Shown: positions 7,020-15,994 of the stretch, piece by piece
How the letters are laid out: every line of letters begins with the position of its first letter
Position numbering within the stretch: the stretch's first letter is position 1
Source of the DNA: JBJMQS01 sp045802605
Lineage (GTDB): Bacteria > Planctomycetota > Planctomycetia > Gemmatales > Gemmataceae
Direction of reading: 5' to 3'
Length of the DNA: 64,000 nucleotides
Assembly (NCBI GenBank): GCA_045802605.1
Contig: JBJMQS010000019.1
Span: forward strand, 124,001 to 188,000
The notes under the pieces: generated by a model
Database searches by the model: none
What the model was told of the DNA's origin: nothing
What the model saw: only the letters and a program-made list of their open reading frames with translations
Made by a program: the position numbers and the translations under genes

Positions 7020-9347
7020 GTGTCTAACGTACCCGCACTTGTCAACGACCTCGAACTGCCGGAGATGCCGGCCACCCGCAGCAGCGTCAATCTGTTGCAA
7101 GTCATCTGGCAGCGCAAGTCGCTTGTGATTCTCGGCATCGTGCTCGGCACGGTGGGTGGGTTCCTCTATTACGCCCAGCGGGCCCCGACGTATATGAGCC
7201 GGGCCGCGGCATTGGTGGTGCCAAAGAACGCTGATGCCTTGATGAGGATGAACCTCAATGAATTGCTGATGCACGACTACATGCAGACGCAGACGACCGT
7301 GCTGCGCAGCCACGAGATTGCACGTCGGGCTGCTTCTACAAAAGAAGTCAAGGACATGATCGATGCGGGGTCCTTGAAATCTTTTCCAGGAGCCAAATTC
7401 GACGACGTCGTCACGGGCATTATGGAATCGTTGACGGTGTCGCGCGAGAACCGCGAAGGCAACGCCCAAACAACGGGCAATAATGTTGTCATTCTCTCTT
7501 TTAAGGGTCCAGATTCGCGGGAATGCGAAATCTTCTTACGAAACATCATTAAAGGCTATCAGGATTTCTTGGACGAAACTTACGAGCGAACGAGCAAGGA
7601 TTTTCAGGAAAAGGTCATAGAAGCTCGCAACACTTTGGATGTCAAAGTCCAGGAAGCCGAAAAAGCCCTGAAGAAATTCCGCGACGAACATAACCAGACT
7701 CTTATCTTTGTGAAGTCGAGGGAAGGTTCCTCCTCGGTCGCATCTAAGAGCTGGGAAGTGCTCTCTAACGACATCGCGCTGAAACGGACGGCATTATCGA
7801 CCGACAAGAAATACTTCGAATATCTAAGTGACTATTACGAGAAATATGGACCGGAACGAACGATCGCGCTGATCGCCGCCTCTGGCGCCAAAAACCTTTT
7901 CAATGGCGATAGCGATATTGAAAAGGAAATCACCAAAGCCGAGATTCAACGCGACACTTTGAAAGCGGAACGTGGACCAAATCACCCCGACGTCAGAGCG
8001 ATAACCGAGCGCATCGACGCTATGCGCAACAGTTATTTTCGCCACAACAAAGATGCGCCAGTAGAAACTCACATCGACGCTGCCAAGAATTTTATCAAGA
8101 GCCTCGGAGCCCGGGTCGAGTTGAACGAATTGATCGTCAATCAGTTACAAGCGGACTTTGAAAAACAAAAAGATGACATGGAGAAGATCCGGACGGCGGA
8201 AAACGAAGAAGAGGTCCTCAAGAACAAAGTAACGATGGCCCGCAGTTTCTTTAACGCCATCGTCAATCGCATTGAACAATTCGACTTGTCAAAGGGCGGC
8301 GGCTACACGGCTAAGACGATCACGCCCGCCGGCTATGGCTTCAAAGTCTCCCCGATTCCCTTCCAGGTGTTCACCGCAGCCGGGTTGCTCGGCACCTTGT
8401 TGGGCATCGGCTTGGCTTATCTTGCTGAATTGTCGGACAAGAGCTTCCGCAATCCGGTCGAAATCCGCCGCCGGCTGGGTCTTCCGGTCATCGGCCACGT
8501 GCCATTCCTCGCCGCCGACGAAAAGGCGCAGGAACTGGTCGCGGCCGGCTCCTCGACGGTCGATCCGATGTTGATCACGCATTATCAATCGAGTTCGATT
8601 GGTGCCGAGGCTTATCGCGGCGTGCGAACTGCCCTTTACTTCAGTACTCGGGGCGAAGCTCACCAGGTGATTCAGGTCACCAGCCCGAATGTGGGCGACG
8701 GCAAATCGACCTTGGCCGCCAACCTGGCTGCCTCGATCGCCCAATCGGGCAAGCGGACATTGCTCATCGACGCCGACTTCCGAAAGCCGCGCGTACACAA
8801 GATCTTCAACGTCCCGGCTCAAGTCGGCATGGCGTCGGTCATGGCCGGCCAAGCGGAACTGGCCAGCGCGATTCAGCCCACCGCAGTGCCGAATCTGTCG
8901 GTGTTGCCTTGCGGTCCTCGGCCCGTGAACCCTTCCGAATTGCTGACTAGCCCGAAATTCAAGGAATTGTTGGACGAACTGCGGACCCAATTCGATTTCG
9001 TCATCGTGGATACGCCGCCGATCCTGGTCGTCACCGACCCGGCCGTGGTCGCTCCGCGAGTTGACGGCGTCATCCTGTGCATCCGCGTCACCAAGAACGG
9101 CCGGCCGTTCGCCGAGCGGGCCCGCGAAGTGCTCGCCTCGCTGGGGGCCAACGTGATTGGCGTGGTCGTCAACGGCTTCGGTTCTCAAGTCGGCGGCGGC
9201 AAGTATGGATACGAGCATTACCAGTACGGCTACGGCGAAGGCTACAGCTACACCTACGGATACACCTACGCCGACAAGGACGCCGAGAGCTATTACGGCG
9301 ACAAGACAGAGCCAGAGTTGGCGCTGCCTCCCGCCGAGAAGACGTAA
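7020..9347 (+). CDS. Polysaccharide co-polymerase / BY-kinase (Wzc type)
   Basis: Couples polymer length control and export to tyrosine autophosphorylation at the inner membrane. It starts at GTG. The order is: first membrane segment near residues 38-55, a Wzz-like periplasmic region with a long coiled coil (residues 60-440), a second membrane segment near 447-465, and a cytoplasmic kinase domain. The kinase has Walker A GDGKST at about 559-564, Walker A' LLIDADFRKP near 580 and Walker B FVIVDTPP near 660. The tail from about residue 728 holds 12 tyrosines in some 35 residues (YGYEHYQYGYGEGYSYTYGY), the usual autophosphorylation cluster. A strong terminator and the CpsB-type phosphatase gene follow. 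Confidence 0.93.
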   Translation: MSNVPALVNDLELPEMPATRSSVNLLQVIWQRKSLVILGIVLGTVGGFLYYAQRAPTYMSRAAALVVPKNADALMRMNLNELLMHDYMQTQTTVLRSHEIARRAASTKEVKDMIDAGSLKSFPGAKFDDVVTGIMESLTVSRENREGNAQTTGNNVVILSFKGPDSRECEIFLRNIIKGYQDFLDETYERTSKDFQEKVIEARNTLDVKVQEAEKALKKFRDEHNQTLIFVKSREGSSSVASKSWEVLSNDIALKRTALSTDKKYFEYLSDYYEKYGPERTIALIAASGAKNLFNGDSDIEKEITKAEIQRDTLKAERGPNHPDVRAITERIDAMRNSYFRHNKDAPVETHIDAAKNFIKSLGARVELNELIVNQLQADFEKQKDDMEKIRTAENEEEVLKNKVTMARSFFNAIVNRIEQFDLSKGGGYTAKTITPAGYGFKVSPIPFQVFTAAGLLGTLLGIGLAYLAELSDKSFRNPVEIRRRLGLPVIGHVPFLAADEKAQELVAAGSSTVDPMLITHYQSSSIGAEAYRGVRTALYFSTRGEAHQVIQVTSPNVGDGKSTLAANLAASIAQSGKRTLLIDADFRKPRVHKIFNVPAQVGMASVMAGQAELASAIQPTAVPNLSVLPCGPRPVNPSELLTSPKFKELLDELRTQFDFVIVDTPPILVVTDPAVVAPRVDGVILCIRVTKNGRPFAERAREVLASLGANVIGVVVNGFGSQVGGGKYGYEHYQYGYGEGYSYTYGYTYADKDAESYYGDKTEPELALPPAEKT

Positions 9348-9396
9348 TAGTGGCTAGTGGTCAGTGCCTAGTGGCTAGCAAAAACCAAAAACACTC

Positions 9397-9421
9397 ACCG
9401 GGGCCTAATGGCCCCGGTTTT
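9397..9421 (+). terminator. Rho-independent terminator after wzc
   Basis: A 9-bp GC-rich stem (accggggcc / ggccccggt) with a TAAT loop is followed by TTTTC. It separates wzc from the phosphatase gene. Confidence 0.85.
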
Positions 9422-9426
9422 CATTT

Positions 9427-9494
9427 ACTGACCACTGACCACTGACCACTGACCACTGACCACTGACCACTGACCACTGACCACTGACCACTGA
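9427..9494. repeat. Heptanucleotide tandem repeat (actgacc, 9.7 copies)
   Basis: Nine perfect copies of ACTGACC run from 9427 to 9489, followed by a partial copy ACTGA. The array stops one base before the ATG at 9496. Complementary words (agtggtcagtg) occur at 9355-9367 on the other side of the terminator, so a longer stem is possible. Confidence 0.95.
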
Positions 9495-9495
9495 A

Positions 9496-10278
9496 ATGCC
9501 GCCACTCGTTGACATTCACGTGCACCTCCTGGCTGGACTCGACGACGGTCCGAAGACGCCGGAGGATGCGCTCTCGATGTGCCGGATGATGGCCGGTGAA
9601 GGCATCGGGCACACGGTGGCCTGCGCCCATCAAAACGACGATTACCCGAACAACACGCCCGACGTCATTCGCTCGGCAACCGCCAAGCTGGCCGAGGGCG
9701 TGAAATCGCTGGACTTGCCCGTCACCGTCTATCCCTGTGCGGAGGTAATGGTCAGCCCGGAGCTGCTCGACCGTCTGAAGAGCGGCGAATTGATGACGGT
9801 GGCCGACAATCGCAAATACATTTTGCTCGAAATGCCACACGGGTTGTGCGTCGAATTGCAGTGGATGGTGGAGGAACTCGTTCAGCGCGGCGTGCGGCCC
9901 ATACTCGGGCATGCCGAACGAAGCGAAGAGCTCCTGCACGACCCGGGCAAAATTGAAGCGTTAATATCGGCCGGGTGTTTAGTGCAGGTGTCGTCGAAGA
10001 GCATCACGCACCCAGCGACGCGCGAAGACGCCGCTGCGATCAAATCCTGGTTTCGCCGCCGCATCGTGCACGTGTTGGGATCTGATGGCCACTCGCTGCG
10101 CCGCAGGCCGCCGGTGATGGCCGACGCGTTCCGCCAAGTGCAAAAGTGGGTGGGCGACGCGGAGGCGACGAGGGTCGGCAGCGAAAACGGCTTGGCAATT
10201 CTCGCGGGCAAGCGGATCACTGTCCCGGCCCCGGAACCAGCGAATCGCAAATGGTTTTCTTGGTTGTTCGGCGGGTAA
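9496..10278 (+). CDS. Tyrosine-protein phosphatase, CpsB/CapC type (PHP domain)
   Basis: Predicted metal-dependent phosphatase that removes phosphate from the tyrosine cluster of the neighbouring Wzc-type kinase. The 260-residue length fits the family. PHP metal-binding motifs are visible: DIHVHLLAGLDDGP at residues 6-19, CAHQNDDYPNN, PCAEVMVSPELL, PILGHAERSEEL and LGSDGHSLRRRPP. The ATG at 9496 directly follows the heptamer array, so there is no conventional ribosome binding site. Internal starts would remove the first HxH motif and are unlikely. A bidirectional stem-loop follows the gene. Confidence 0.92.
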   Translation: MPPLVDIHVHLLAGLDDGPKTPEDALSMCRMMAGEGIGHTVACAHQNDDYPNNTPDVIRSATAKLAEGVKSLDLPVTVYPCAEVMVSPELLDRLKSGELMTVADNRKYILLEMPHGLCVELQWMVEELVQRGVRPILGHAERSEELLHDPGKIEALISAGCLVQVSSKSITHPATREDAAAIKSWFRRRIVHVLGSDGHSLRRRPPVMADAFRQVQKWVGDAEATRVGSENGLAILAGKRITVPAPEPANRKWFSWLFGG

Positions 10279-10291
10279 TCAGACTGGCACA

Positions 10292-10338
10292 AACAACAAA
10301 GGGCTTAGAGAAGTGTCTTCTCTAAGCCCTTTGTTGTT
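10292..10338. terminator. Bidirectional terminator
   Basis: A perfect 22-bp stem (10292-10313 with 10317-10338) with a 3-nt loop lies between the convergent phosphatase and Wza-type genes. The arms end in A- and T-rich runs on both strands. Confidence 0.85.
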
Positions 10339-10348
10339 AGTTGCCACA

Positions 10349-11641
10349 TTACGGGAAGGTACCGGAACCTGTAATCGTCGCATCCTTGGTTCTCAGGATG
10401 CTGGTGAAGACGTTGTACTTGAACTGAGTCGTCATATATCGCGTGAATGCCTCGCCCATGGTCTCCTGCAAGATCAGGAAGTCGCCGGGCTGAATCAGGA
10501 TTCGCTCGCGCGGGTCTTGCATGGCCCGATTGAGATCCACACGGATCGTGATCTGGCGTTTGCCGGGGGCCCGGCGCAAGACAGTCAACTGGCTCGGCGA
10601 AGGTGAACCAAGCCCTTGGGTCACGATGTTGCCTGACAGGTTGTTGTAATTCAGCCCACCATTGGCCAGAGGTCCGTGCGTCAGAGCAACAGCCGTCAAC
10701 ACGTCGAGGTCATAGTTGCGCGGGATCGGATATTCGCCCGGCGTGATCAAACCGCCGGTGTAGAAGACCTCCGTATCGCGCGATTGGATGAAAACGATGT
10801 CGCCATTCTGGAGAATGATGTCTCTTGGTTTGAACGGAATCGGCTCGCCCGGACGCAAGCGCAACGGGATAGTTATGGTTTCCAAGCCGGGAATCGGGGC
10901 GGAAGGCACCGGCATGGTCGTTAGCTGCCCTTCGAGCTTGCCGCGTTGAATGATTACTTCATTCTTGGCATCATTGCCCGGCAGACCGCCAGAGCGAGTC
11001 AACGCTGTCAAGACGTCGTTTTCGTAGGCCGGAAGATCGAGCACATAGCCAGATCCACGCTTGGAACTGAGATACGTGTTATTCGCCAATGGCACTTCAC
11101 CGGAATCCTGCCGGACCACCAGCACGTGGAATTGGCGCGCTCGGTAGAGAGTCACGATCAATTGGTTGAGGGTTCTATCACCACGCCGGTAGATGCCTTT
11201 TTCGACATAGACATCTTTGATTTTCTTTTGCGCATCGGGGACGCTCAAACCCCGAACGTCGATTGTTTCCTCAAGTAATGGCAGTGTGATTGTGCCGTCG
11301 TCCAGAACTGGAATTGGGTAGCCAATACCGATCGTTTGATTAATTTGGCCCGGTTGCGGAAGGGACACTGGAGGCGCTTGGTCAGCAGCACCCAATACAC
11401 CTGGGAACACGATGCCAAGAATATCGCCCGCATCAACCAAGTGTTTGTCGGGTTTCTCTTGGCGCAACAGCGCTTGGGGAATGTCGAGCTGTTCGTCGCG
11501 CGCTTTGCCGAGCATCTCGTCCGGCAAGCGGCGCACCGGCACGGCCGGGAACGTTGTCGGATTTGAAAACGACGCACATCCGGTAAGGGTCGCCAGGGCG
11601 ATCGGCAGAAACCGGCGCAGTGCGAGCTGTATCGAGCGCAT
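10349..11641 (-). CDS. Polysaccharide export lipoprotein (Wza family)
   Basis: Outer-membrane export channel subunit for exopolysaccharide. With the ATG at 11641 the protein begins MRSIQLALRRFLPIALATLTGCAS, a lipoprotein signal with the acylated cysteine at residue 22. It continues with a Poly_export domain (DAGDILGIVFPGVLG, PIPVLDDGTITLPLL) and SLBB-like repeats (YENDVLTALTRSGGLPG, ILQNGDIVFIQSRDTEVFYTGG). A GTG at 11692 overlaps the stop of the upstream lipoprotein gene in a GTGA arrangement, and an ATG at 11653 is also possible. Translational coupling with that gene is therefore likely. It is convergent to the wzc/cpsB pair. Confidence 0.9.
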   Translation of the reverse strand: MRSIQLALRRFLPIALATLTGCASFSNPTTFPAVPVRRLPDEMLGKARDEQLDIPQALLRQEKPDKHLVDAGDILGIVFPGVLGAADQAPPVSLPQPGQINQTIGIGYPIPVLDDGTITLPLLEETIDVRGLSVPDAQKKIKDVYVEKGIYRRGDRTLNQLIVTLYRARQFHVLVVRQDSGEVPLANNTYLSSKRGSGYVLDLPAYENDVLTALTRSGGLPGNDAKNEVIIQRGKLEGQLTTMPVPSAPIPGLETITIPLRLRPGEPIPFKPRDIILQNGDIVFIQSRDTEVFYTGGLITPGEYPIPRNYDLDVLTAVALTHGPLANGGLNYNNLSGNIVTQGLGSPSPSQLTVLRRAPGKRQITIRVDLNRAMQDPRERILIQPGDFLILQETMGEAFTRYMTTQFKYNVFTSILRTKDATITGSGTFP

Positions 11642-11688
11642 GACCTGTTCCATTAGGGGAGTGCGGACACCTTGAGGCGCAGCACACT

Positions 11689-12300
11689 TCACTGGGGCGG
11701 TGGTTCAACAACCGGCGGATTCGCGGGAACTACCGGCTTAGGTTCGATCGGCAGCACCTGGGGACCCGGCAATGGTACCGGAGGCGGTGGCGGCTTCGTT
11801 TCTTCAGATTCACCAGTCGATGGCCGGGTTCGTTGGGCCATCGGAGTTTCTATGTAGGGCGCGCCGTAGGTCGGCCCCTTGTAAACTGGAATGACACCGA
11901 GCCCGCGCAGGCCACTCGCCTTGGCGGTGCACGCACCGTGGCGGAAGCCGATGGTCCAGTCTTCCATCATTGCTAAGCCTTCTGGAGTCTCATAGCGGGC
12001 CGATCGGTAGCTGGGCGGCGGCACTGGCGGCGCTTCACCGATTCCGCCAAAGTCGAGGTAATCGGCGAATCCATCGACAAAGCCACGGCGGTAGTCGCAC
12101 GAGTATTCGTAATCGGGATACGCCATCGCCATCTCGGCGAACGCCTCCCGGCCCATTTGCAAATGGCGATGATGATCGACCGCTTCGGTGGCCGCGTACA
12201 TCGGCGAGAACACGACGTTCTGCCGTATGTTTTGAGCAAAACTGCAGCCTGAGCCACAGATGGGCACAAAGCCGAGCAGTAAGAGCGAGAACTGCCTCAT
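11689..12300 (-). CDS. Lipoprotein of unknown function in EPS locus
   Basis: About 203 residues from the ATG at 12300; the open frame extends further upstream. The start MRQFSLLLLGFVPICGSGCS is a lipoprotein signal with a cysteine near residue 19. The middle contains a tyrosine- and aspartate-rich stretch (YPDYEYSCDYRRGFVDGFADYLDFGG), and the C-terminal 60 residues are proline-rich (PPPPPVPLPGPQVLPIEPKP). It overlaps the Wza-type gene by a few bases on the same strand, which suggests a joint role in the outer envelope. I do not recognise a named family. Confidence 0.75.
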   Translation of the reverse strand: MRQFSLLLLGFVPICGSGCSFAQNIRQNVVFSPMYAATEAVDHHRHLQMGREAFAEMAMAYPDYEYSCDYRRGFVDGFADYLDFGGIGEAPPVPPPSYRSARYETPEGLAMMEDWTIGFRHGACTAKASGLRGLGVIPVYKGPTYGAPYIETPMAQRTRPSTGESEETKPPPPPVPLPGPQVLPIEPKPVVPANPPVVEPPPQ

Positions 12301-12497
12301 TGATCTGTGCCCCCACGGACCTTCCAAAGCGCCGCATTGACGAAAGTTCGCGGCAGTCTCCAAATCGACCATTCCAACGGCTCGCGATAAACCTTTTTTT
12401 CGGCAATTAGCGATTGCACGAGATGCGCGGTTTGGCGAAGAACAAGACGTTCAAATGCATTCAAGAAATTGTTTGCAGTAACCGACGGTCCGTCGAT

Positions 12498-14600
12498 TCA
12501 TGGGACAAGTGTTGCCAGAAGTGCGATCAATGCGTGGAACTCAACCGGCTTCACCAGATGAGCATTGAATCCGACAGCTTGAGACTTGCGACGGTCTTCT
12601 TCTTGACCCCAACCGGTGAGGGCCACGACCGCCGTCTTCGTCGCCCAAGATTGTTCGCGGATCTGCCGGCAGACTTCGAAGCCATTCATCTTCGGCAGAC
12701 CAATATCGAGCAACACAATCTCGGGGTGGTGACGCTTCGCCAAATCTAAAGCAGCCTCGCCGTCGTGGGCGGTCATTGTTTGGTGACCCGCCAAGTTAAG
12801 CAACTCCGCCAGCGAAACAGCAGCATCGACGTTGTCATCGACGACAAGGATCCGACGTTTCGACAGTTCCGAGGCACCCGTCGGGCCCGAGGCCGAAACG
12901 GGTGCTGTTGTTTCCGACTCTAGCGTGGGCAATCGCACGATAAACTCGGTGCCGCGACCCGGACCTTCACTGCGAACTTCGATCGTGCCGTGGTGCATCT
13001 CGACGAGGCGTTTTACCAGACTCAGGCCGATGCCAAGGCCACCATGCGTCCGTTCCATCGAATGTTCGATTTGCATGAACAATTCGAAAATGCGAGGCAA
13101 CATTTCCGGCGCCAGGCCGATGCCGGTATCCTTCATCGAAACCAAAACAACTCGGCCTTGTTGCTCGGCCACGATTCTGATCGATCCGCCGCGAGGCGTA
13201 TATTTGCAAGCATTATGCAGTAAGTTGTTGAAAACCTGCGTCAATCTCACCGGATCGGCATCGACCTCGATTCGACTTCGCGGCAAATCTAGCGTGACTG
13301 GGACATCACTCTCTTGCGAAAGCGAGCGGCAGGCTTCCGCCGATTGCTCGATCACCTTGATTAGATCCACTCGCTCTTTGCGAAGCTCGAGCTTGTCGCG
13401 ATTGATGCGGTTCACGTCGAGCAAATCATCAACCAGCCGGACCAGTTGTTGGAGTTGGCGTTCCATCGTCGTCCGGGCGTGATCGAGCACACCGCCTCCG
13501 CCAGCCTGTTTCAGGATTTCCAGCATGTTGCTCAAAGGGGCCAGCGGGTTGCGCAACTCGTGAGCCAGCGTGGCAAGAAACTCGTCTTTGCGCCGGTCGG
13601 CCAGTTTCAATTGAACTTCGGCGAGACGCCGCTCGTTCACCGCCGCCGCCAACATGATCGCTGTCGTCATCGCCACGCAAATGAATACCTGCAGCATCAA
13701 CAGTGATTCATGCGCTGTCAGAGCTGGGCTTAGAAATGGCACATAATGGGTGCGATCTTCCGCATGGCCCTGTAGAGCGGCCAGCGACCACCAGGTCCGG
13801 CCTATCGAGATTACGGAGAAGACCAGCGCCGCCGTCGCGGTCTCGCGCGGGCCAAAGCGCAGCGCGGCCCATAACAGCCATGGCAACACAAATAAAAACG
13901 GCAGTAACACGAGGACCGTATGCACCCATCCACCAAAAAGGAGTTCAACCGTTGCCGCGGTGGAGATGAGGATCAGCAGAAATTCAAGCGTTCGCCGGAG
14001 TGAGTAATTCCAAGTTGAGTCCAGTCGCCAGCTCACCAAGAATGGTGTGACGATGAGGATGCCGGCCAAGTCACCAAGCCACCATGTAGACCAGACGGCG
14101 CCAACGAGGTTGTGCGGAATGATCCCATTGAGATAGAGGCACGTCGCGCCATTGATGCTGGCCACCGCGCACGCCGCACCGCCGATGGCGAGGAATTCAA
14201 ATACATTCTTGGGTCGTTCGATGGGACTCGCGCCGCGGATAAAGTGACGGATCAAAAGGGCCGCGAAGAGTTGCTCCGCCGTGTTGCCGGACGCAATGCC
14301 CAGCGCGGCCAATAGTCCTGACGAGTTCTCCGGCAGCGTCAGCAGATTGGCGAGAAAAGCGGCGGCCCAAATCCCCGGCCAGACATTGATGCCGAAGATC
14401 AAAAGAGCGGCGAGTCCAATTCCCGATGGCGGCCAGACCGGCGACGCGTTGGTCCCGGGAAGCTGCAACAGCAGACCGAATCGGGCCGCGACGTAATATG
14501 CGAGCCCAACGCCAATGACTCGGCCAATCCAACGAACATTCAACACGGCGGCCCGCCCACATCGATTTAGGATCCATCCCCGGGGCCTACGGAAAAGCAA
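12498..14600 (-). CDS. Hybrid sensor histidine kinase, MASE1-HisKA-HATPase-REC
   Basis: A membrane-bound two-component sensor with its own receiver. The first 300 residues form about eight membrane helices of MASE1 type (PVWPPSGIGLAALLIFG is the family hallmark). The kinase core follows, with phospho-acceptor histidine in ATLAHELRNPLAPLSN near residue 346, N box HNACKYTPRGG and G boxes DTGIGLAPEM and GGLGIGLSL. The C-terminal receiver (RILVVDDNVDAAVSL, acceptor Asp in VLLDIGLPKMNGFEV near residue 629, Lys in LVKPVEF) completes it. No DNA-binding output is attached. Its place in the EPS locus suggests control of polymer production, but the signal and partner are unknown. Confidence 0.92.
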   Translation of the reverse strand: MLFRRPRGWILNRCGRAAVLNVRWIGRVIGVGLAYYVAARFGLLLQLPGTNASPVWPPSGIGLAALLIFGINVWPGIWAAAFLANLLTLPENSSGLLAALGIASGNTAEQLFAALLIRHFIRGASPIERPKNVFEFLAIGGAACAVASINGATCLYLNGIIPHNLVGAVWSTWWLGDLAGILIVTPFLVSWRLDSTWNYSLRRTLEFLLILISTAATVELLFGGWVHTVLVLLPFLFVLPWLLWAALRFGPRETATAALVFSVISIGRTWWSLAALQGHAEDRTHYVPFLSPALTAHESLLMLQVFICVAMTTAIMLAAAVNERRLAEVQLKLADRRKDEFLATLAHELRNPLAPLSNMLEILKQAGGGGVLDHARTTMERQLQQLVRLVDDLLDVNRINRDKLELRKERVDLIKVIEQSAEACRSLSQESDVPVTLDLPRSRIEVDADPVRLTQVFNNLLHNACKYTPRGGSIRIVAEQQGRVVLVSMKDTGIGLAPEMLPRIFELFMQIEHSMERTHGGLGIGLSLVKRLVEMHHGTIEVRSEGPGRGTEFIVRLPTLESETTAPVSASGPTGASELSKRRILVVDDNVDAAVSLAELLNLAGHQTMTAHDGEAALDLAKRHHPEIVLLDIGLPKMNGFEVCRQIREQSWATKTAVVALTGWGQEEDRRKSQAVGFNAHLVKPVEFHALIALLATLVP

Positions 14601-14738
14601 AAGTGCTGCCTTGATGATGTTACATCATCCACCGGTTCGGCACAGGCATTGGCCGTGTGAATCGTGAGAATCGGCATGAATTCGCAGGCCGGCATCGGCT
14701 ATGATGGATGCGAACATCGCTTTGACTAAGGAAGCCTC

Positions 14739-15170
14739 ATGTCGATTCTGATCCGCGAACTGGAGAAGAACGATCTCCAGCGCGGTTTCCTCGATGTTTT
14801 GGACGCCTTGACTGACGTCAAGCTTTCACAAGATGACGCAATCCAAATCCTGGGCCGGCTCGCGCCAAACCAGCACATTTACGTGGCACTCGATGGAGAT
14901 CGCGTGATTGCTACCACGAGCCTCTTAGTCGAGCAGAAATTCATTCACTCCGGAGGCCGAGTGGGCCACATTGAAGATGTGGCAGTTGCGAAGGATGTGC
15001 AGGGCCGCGGCGTCGGGAGTGATCTGGTGCGTTTCGCCCTGGACCAGGCCCGCAAAATGAATTGCTACAAAGTCATCCTGCACTGCAAGCCCGAGCTTCG
15101 TGCGTTTTATGGGGCGCTCGGCTTTCGCGAGGCAAATGTTGGCATGCGGATCGATTTGACAAGCAAATAA
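14739..15170 (+). CDS. GNAT acetyltransferase, glucosamine-6-phosphate N-acetyltransferase (GNA1)-like
   Basis: Predicted to acetylate glucosamine 6-phosphate with acetyl-CoA, giving GlcNAc-6-P for UDP-GlcNAc. The 143 residues cover a single GNAT fold. The acetyl-CoA loop reads VQGRGVGSDL near residues 87-96. Two stretches closely match the conserved eukaryotic GNA1 pattern: FIHSGGRVGHIEDVAV near 68-84 and CYKVILHCKPELRAFYGALGF near 108-128. Bacteria normally use the C-terminal domain of GlmU on glucosamine 1-phosphate, so the type is unusual here. It lies among EPS genes and just before a protease gene. The substrate is inferred from motif similarity. Confidence 0.8.
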   Translation: MSILIRELEKNDLQRGFLDVLDALTDVKLSQDDAIQILGRLAPNQHIYVALDGDRVIATTSLLVEQKFIHSGGRVGHIEDVAVAKDVQGRGVGSDLVRFALDQARKMNCYKVILHCKPELRAFYGALGFREANVGMRIDLTSK

Positions 15171-15184
15171 GTGGGAGTGCTTCG

Positions 15185-15859
15185 ATGCGGCCTTTGATGT
15201 TCGCCATGTTGCTTGCCAGTCCTTGGGTGGAGAACAAGGATTTCCCGCGCGACGTGCAAGAGAAGGCGCTGGCGGCAACGTACCGCTTAAAGATCAATGG
15301 CAACGAAGCATCGGCGGTTTGTGTGGGGAAGATGAGTGGGCGTTTTTACTATTTGACGGCTGCACACGTGATGGGCAACGACGACGCCGTTGATTTAGAG
15401 CGGTTTGATCTAGGCACCGCAAAGGTTGCATCAAAGTACCCAGTGAAGGTTGTGGCCCGATGGGAGAAAGAAGACCTCGCACTGCTCGAGGGCGGTACAG
15501 CGGCCGTTCCCTGCGTGACTATTTGCCCCGAAAACAAAATCCCAAGTGAGGTGCCCTTTCTCGGCCTTTCGGTGGGCTGCACCAGCGGCCAGGAGCCGCA
15601 GCTTTGGCTGGATGAGGTCCTCAAGGCTGTGCAATTGAAAAAGACGAAGGGCCAGCCGAATTTCGTGACCCACTGGCGATTGGGCAAGCAATCGACTCCC
15701 GGACGCTCTGGCGGGCCCCTAATCGACAAGGAAGGCCGTTTGATCGGCATTTGCAGTGGAAGTGACAAGGATAACGGATATTACGTCCATATCAGCGAAA
15801 TTCGGAGGTTTTTGAAGGACACAAGCTACGGCGACCTTTTGGAGACGGCCCGCAAATAG
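15185..15859 (+). CDS. Trypsin-like serine protease
   Basis: A 224-residue S1-type protease domain. The ATG at 15185, 14 bp after the acetyltransferase stop, is preferred over an earlier in-frame start that would overlap that gene. The catalytic triad is visible: His in YYLTAAHVMG near residue 61, Asp in WEKEDLALLEGG near 97 and Ser in TPGRSGGPLIDKEGRLIGI near 175. The short hydrophobic start (MRPLMFAMLLASPWV) may be a signal sequence, which would make it extracytoplasmic. No PDZ domain is attached. The substrate is unknown. Confidence 0.85.
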   Translation: MRPLMFAMLLASPWVENKDFPRDVQEKALAATYRLKINGNEASAVCVGKMSGRFYYLTAAHVMGNDDAVDLERFDLGTAKVASKYPVKVVARWEKEDLALLEGGTAAVPCVTICPENKIPSEVPFLGLSVGCTSGQEPQLWLDEVLKAVQLKKTKGQPNFVTHWRLGKQSTPGRSGGPLIDKEGRLIGICSGSDKDNGYYVHISEIRRFLKDTSYGDLLETARK

Positions 15860-15994
15860 CCCCCAAATTCAAAAAAATCGGCTCTTTGGGGAAAAAGTGC
15901 TACCAATGGGCTCTAATCCATTGTAGAATTAGTCAACATCAGGATCTTAGTTCCGCGTCCGTTGGTCTCGGATTCACAATCCCGAGGTGACTCC

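Noticed and set aside
8289..9218. 309-aa minus-strand frame opposite the Wzc kinase domain
   Set aside because: High-GC shadow of the kinase domain; composition (H, R, D rich) is typical of antisense frames.
9427..9494. CRISPR array
   Set aside because: The repeats are 7 bp with no spacers, so this is a simple tandem repeat.
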